In this document: piece by piece, positions 15,405-17,327 of the stretch | How the letters are laid out: each line of letters opens with the position of its first letter | Position numbering within the stretch: position 1 is the first letter of the stretch | Assembly: GCA_937925645.1 (NCBI GenBank) | Contig: CALAMB010000231.1 | Location: 1-17,327, forward strand | Reading direction: 5' to 3' | Origin: an uncultured Acidobacteriota bacterium | Lineage (GTDB): Bacteria; Acidobacteriota; JAAYUB01 | DNA: 17,327 nucleotides | Notes under the pieces: model-generated | What the model was told of the DNA's origin: nothing | The model's database searches: none | The model's input: the letters and a program-made list of their open reading frames with translations, nothing else | Position numbers and translations under genes: made by a program

Positions 15405-16448
15405 TTACAACCCCTCGCGCGGATTGTCGGACCGGTTGGCCGCCAGCTGGTGCAGCAGCTCTTTCTCGCGCGGGCTGAGATTCGTGGGCACCACTACGCG
15501 GACCTGGATAATCTGGTCGCCGGCCGGGTGACGGCCCAGCGCGGGCAGACCCTTCCCCTTGAGGCGGAAAGTCCGGCCGTTCTGCGTCTCGGGCGGGATG
15601 CGCATGCGCACCTTGCCCCCCAGCGTCGGCACCTCGATCTGGGCGCCCAGCGCCGCCTCGTAAAAGGTGACGGGCACCTCGCAATGGATATCCCGTCCCT
15701 GCAGCCGGAAAAAGGCGTCATTCTCCACCCGGACCGTCAGGTAGAGATCGCCGCGCTCCCGGCGACCGGCGGCGGCGCGGCCCTTGCCCCGGAGCCGAAT
15801 TTTAAACTCGTCGTGGACGCCCGCGGGGATCTTGACTTCGACGTCCTCCGGCTGGTAGGTGGATCCGGCGCCCTGACAGGCCGGACAGACGCCCCGGCCG
15901 GTGCCACCCCGGCCGCCGCACTGGGGGCACGGGCTTTCCGACTGCAGGGTGATCCGCATGGTCCTGCCCTGAGCCGCGTCCCGCAGCGGGATCCGGATCT
16001 CGGCATTCAGGTCAGCGGCCGGACGGCTGCCGCCCCGCCGGCCACCCGACGCGTCCGTTGCCGCCGAATCGCCGAACAGGTCGGCGCCGCCGAAGAACAT
16101 CTTGAAAAAGTCGCTGAAACCGGTCTGGCGGCCTGTGCCGAAGTCCGCGCGGCCGGCGCCGCTGAAATGGCGGAAGAAATCATAGTCGCCGGACCCGCCC
16201 TGTGCCCCGTCGAAATGCTGGTAATTTTGCCAGTTCGCGCCCAAATGGTCGTACTTCTGACGCTTGTCGGCGTCGCCCAGCACCTGGTAGGCCTCGTTGA
16301 TCTCCTTGAACCGCCGCTCGGAGTCCGGATTGTCCCGGTTGAAATCGGGATGGTACTTGCGGGCCAGCCGGCGATAGGCCTTCTTGATCTCGGCCTGAGT
16401 TGCCCCTTTGGCCACGCCCAGAATGTTGTAGTAATCCTTGTATTCCAT
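15405..16448 (-). CDS. DnaJ/CbpA-like J-domain co-chaperone with a half-size zinc finger
   Basis: A J-domain protein of 347 residues that should stimulate a DnaK-type Hsp70. The J domain (about 4-70) has HPD at 33-35. A Gly/Phe-rich linker runs from about 79 to 145 ([13 protein letters not shown]). Two substrate-binding C-terminal domains follow. Between them lie only two CxxCxGxG motifs (Cys174/177 and Cys188/191); canonical DnaJ has four and CbpA none. One zinc site is therefore possible rather than two. An in-frame TGA two codons upstream fixes ATG 16448 as the first ATG. The nearest GGAGG is 12 bases away, a long spacing. No dnaK or grpE is adjacent, so this is probably an accessory J protein. 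Confidence 0.92.
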   Translation of the reverse strand: MEYKDYYNILGVAKGATQAEIKKAYRRLARKYHPDFNRDNPDSERRFKEINEAYQVLGDADKRQKYDHLGANWQNYQHFDGAQGGSGDYDFFRHFSGAGRADFGTGRQTGFSDFFKMFFGGADLFGDSAATDASGGRRGGSRPAADLNAEIRIPLRDAAQGRTMRITLQSESPCPQCGGRGGTGRGVCPACQGAGSTYQPEDVEVKIPAGVHDEFKIRLRGKGRAAAGRRERGDLYLTVRVENDAFFRLQGRDIHCEVPVTFYEAALGAQIEVPTLGGKVRMRIPPETQNGRTFRLKGKGLPALGRHPAGDQIIQVRVVVPTNLSPREKELLHQLAANRSDNPREGL

Positions 16449-16506
16449 CGATCAGGACCGCCTCCGACGCGCTAATTTAGGCGCACCCGCGGCAAAAATC
16501 AAGGAC

Positions 16507-17133
16507 TCATTCCGGCCGCAGGACTTCCGTCCCGGCCGGTGGCTTGAACTCGAACTGCCCGGCGGCGATGGGTCCGTTCAGGCGGACTTCCGAAAAACGG
16601 TACGTGTGAGTGGAGCCGTTGTTTTCGTACAGGGTCAGCTCGTCGATGAAGGGCGGATCGCCGGACAGCACAAGCAGCGCCCGGGCGAACACCGGGTCCT
16701 TCGATCGGGCTCTCAGCACGTAGGCGGTGCGGGCGCCGTCAACTGCCGCCGGATCGTGGTCGAAGAACTCGTCCAGCCGCCTCCGGCCGCCCAGGATGAA
16801 CACCAGCGGCGATTCCTCGGCGTCGAGACCGTCCAGTCTCTGGATCACCATCTGCCGCTCAGAGGGCGTGTACATGCGACACTCGTTTTTCTGCAGCAGG
16901 AAAATTTTCGGTTCGGGGTCCTGGTAGTCCCACCGCATGAGGTGGGGGCGGCGGATCCAGATCCGCCCGGCGGCCTGCTCGATGCCGAGAGGTGTCTGGA
17001 CCGACTGGCTGAACCGGGCCTCGAGGGTGCGGAACCCGTGGAACCGCTCCAGAAAGCGGTCGTACGTGTCCGCTCCCACCGCTCCGGCGGACAGGATCCA
17101 GACGATGCCGAGGCAAGCGGTCAGGCGGGTCAT
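16507..17133 (-). CDS. lolA: Outer-membrane lipoprotein carrier protein LolA
   Basis: LolA is the periplasmic shuttle that accepts lipoproteins from the LolCDE complex and hands them to the outer membrane. The precursor has 208 residues with a signal peptide (about residues 1-21, cleavage near AVGA). The mature part has the family's LEARFSQSVQTPLG, GRIWIRRPHLMRWDY and a C-terminal FSEVRLNGPI...FEFKPPAGTEV segment. The ATG at 17133 overlaps the lspA stop as ATGA, so the two are translationally coupled. This start also gives a proper signal peptide, which the longer in-frame version from 17166 would bury. The call is strong. Confidence 0.92.
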   Translation of the reverse strand: MTRLTACLGIVWILSAGAVGADTYDRFLERFHGFRTLEARFSQSVQTPLGIEQAAGRIWIRRPHLMRWDYQDPEPKIFLLQKNECRMYTPSERQMVIQRLDGLDAEESPLVFILGGRRRLDEFFDHDPAAVDGARTAYVLRARSKDPVFARALLVLSGDPPFIDELTLYENNGSTHTYRFSEVRLNGPIAAGQFEFKPPAGTEVLRPE

Positions 17134-17327
17134 GGTCGCGGCCTCGTGTGAACGAGGATCTGCCACAGGACGGCGGCCGCGCCCACGCAGATGAACGTAT
17201 CGGCCAGATTGAAAGTTGGCCAGTAGTAGGCGCCGGCGTGAAAGTCCAGAAAGTCGATCACGGATCCGGTGATCAGGCGGTTGCCGGCGTTGCCGACGAT
17301 GCCGCCGGCGATCATGGCCAGACCGAG
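17130..17327 (-). CDS. lspA: Lipoprotein signal peptidase (signal peptidase II), C-terminal part
   Basis: The last 65 codons of LspA are present; the start lies beyond the right edge. LspA is an inner-membrane aspartyl protease that removes the signal peptide from diacylglyceryl-modified prolipoproteins. Visible are the GGIVGN segment and the two catalytic aspartates, one in SVIDFLDF and one in TFNLADTF, 18 residues apart as the family requires. A final transmembrane helix (FICVGAAAVLWQILV) follows. One oddity is GNAGNR where most LspA proteins have GNLIDR, replacing the conserved but non-catalytic Asp by Asn. The stop overlaps the lolA start. Confidence 0.93.
   Translation of the reverse strand, partial: LGLAMIAGGIVGNAGNRLITGSVIDFLDFHAGAYYWPTFNLADTFICVGAAAVLWQILVHTRPRP

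Noticed and set aside
13470..16475. A plus-strand open frame of 1001 codons opposite the amidohydrolase, radical SAM and DnaJ-like genes
   Set aside because: It is antisense to three well-supported genes, its translation is low-complexity Gly/Arg/Ala/Val-rich with no recognisable motif, and such long antisense frames are expected in GC-rich coding DNA.

Overview
The window comes from a GC-rich, Gram-negative-type bacterial chromosome. Genes for LolA and LspA imply a double membrane with lipoprotein traffic. By eye, the mixture of methylmalonyl-CoA genes, a gap-pgk-tpiA-secG operon and a COG0731-type radical SAM gene would suit an Acidobacteriota or deltaproteobacterial-like lineage, but this is a guess from gene content and not a placement. 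Sixteen protein genes (two cut by the window edges) and one tRNA are supported. All are on the minus strand except a small NifU-domain gene. No mobile element, CRISPR array or phage remnant was seen, and gene packing is tight.

Reading the minus strand (right to left) there are three transcription blocks. Block 1 (17327-13569): lspA (partial), lolA, a DnaJ-like co-chaperone with a half-size zinc finger, a COG0731-type radical SAM protein and a Nit-type amidohydrolase, followed by a GC-rich hairpin. Block 2 (13455-4649): a good sigma70-type promoter, then meaB, methylmalonyl-CoA epimerase, MTA phosphorylase, a PfkB-family kinase, uvrC, a secreted 5'-nucleotidase, a patatin-like lipase and a PHP-family phosphoesterase. 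Gaps here are short, with two overlapped starts or stop-codon/Shine-Dalgarno fusions, and a second candidate promoter sits just before uvrC. Block 3 (4255-396): a promoter, then gap, pgk, tpiA, secG and tRNA-Leu(GAG), closed by a strong intrinsic terminator. The left edge holds the first 89 codons of an ECF-like sigma factor that starts with TTG.

Between blocks 2 and 3 a NifU-domain gene is read on the plus strand. Its promoter is divergent from the gap promoter, and its stop codon overlaps the stop codon of the PHP gene.

Functionally, block 3 is lower glycolysis plus a translocon subunit and a leucine tRNA. Block 2 combines propionate/methylmalonyl-CoA metabolism, nucleoside and methylthioadenosine salvage, and DNA excision repair. 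Block 1 centres on lipoprotein maturation and delivery and protein folding. Most of the window is housekeeping. The least understood members are the radical SAM/winged-helix protein, the PfkB kinase beside mtnP, and the patatin/PHP pair.
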